5,811 nucleotides of DNA from positions 1 through 5,811 of the forward strand of contig SFOF01000145.1 of NCBI GenBank assembly GCA_004552515.1. Direction: 5' to 3'. Shown here piece after piece: positions 5,805 through 5,811 of the stretch. Every line of letters begins with the position of its first letter. The stretch's first letter is position 1. The DNA comes from Clostridiales bacterium (GTDB lineage: Bacteria > Bacillota > Clostridia > Christensenellales > Aristaeellaceae). Made by a program: the position numbers and the translations under genes. Under the pieces are notes generated by a model. That model was not told the DNA's origin and did no database searches. It saw nothing but the letters and a program-made list of their open reading frames with translations.

Positions 5805-5811
5805 AGAATCA

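Noticed and set aside
5801..5811. AAGGAGAATCA on the plus strand at the right edge, like a ribosome site for a rightward gene
   Set aside because: It falls inside the duplicated 5' end of the minus-strand peptidase gene, and no start codon can be seen because the window ends.
1..5811. Search for CRISPR arrays, insertion sequences, tRNA or rRNA genes and riboswitches
   Set aside because: No regularly spaced repeats, transposase-like frames, terminal inverted repeats or cloverleaf/rRNA sequence were seen. The only gene-free stretches are 511-645, 2325-2519 and 4681-4737, all accounted for by promoters and terminators.

Overview
The window looks like a chromosomal stretch from a GC-rich member of the Bacillota, probably a gut-type Clostridia. 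The reasons are strong AGGAGG-type ribosome sites, clean sigma-A promoters (TTGACA or TTGCAA, a 17-bp spacer, then TATCAT or TATAAT), a PepT-type tripeptidase, a DUF362 ferredoxin-like protein, and densely packed genes with strong G/C bias at the third codon position. The taxonomic call is an inference from style, not from a marker gene.

Layout. Positions 1-510 (minus) hold the N-terminal part of peptidase T, cut by the left edge. Positions 511-645 are a compact divergent control region in which the pepT promoter and the promoter of a rightward operon stand back to back, their -35 boxes 3 bp apart. The rightward operon (646-2324) encodes a short nitroreductase-family flavoprotein and a DUF362 protein with two [4Fe-4S] motifs. 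It ends at a hairpin terminator (2335-2389). A second promoter (2434-2462) drives a two-gene operon: a sugar phosphate isomerase/epimerase-like TIM-barrel protein (2520-3290) and a cytosolic transglutaminase-like protein with an unassigned N-terminal region (3310-4680). A strong hairpin terminator (4694-4739) closes it. A P1-family (DmpA/BapA-type) self-cleaving aminopeptidase converges from the minus strand (4738-5802). Its 5' end carries an in-frame tandem duplication and appears to start at TTG.

How the genes may work together. The nitroreductase and the Fe-S protein are plausibly a redox pair: the ferredoxin-like protein could deliver electrons to the flavin enzyme or act on the same substrate. 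PepT, the P1 peptidase and the transglutaminase-like protein all belong to amide-bond chemistry, so a loose peptide-utilisation theme is possible, but these genes lie in separate transcription units. I saw no mobile element, CRISPR array, tRNA or rRNA. Nothing amounts to a clearly new system. The items most worth a second look are the divergent promoter, the duplicated 5' end of the P1 peptidase gene, and the two uncharacterised two-gene operons.
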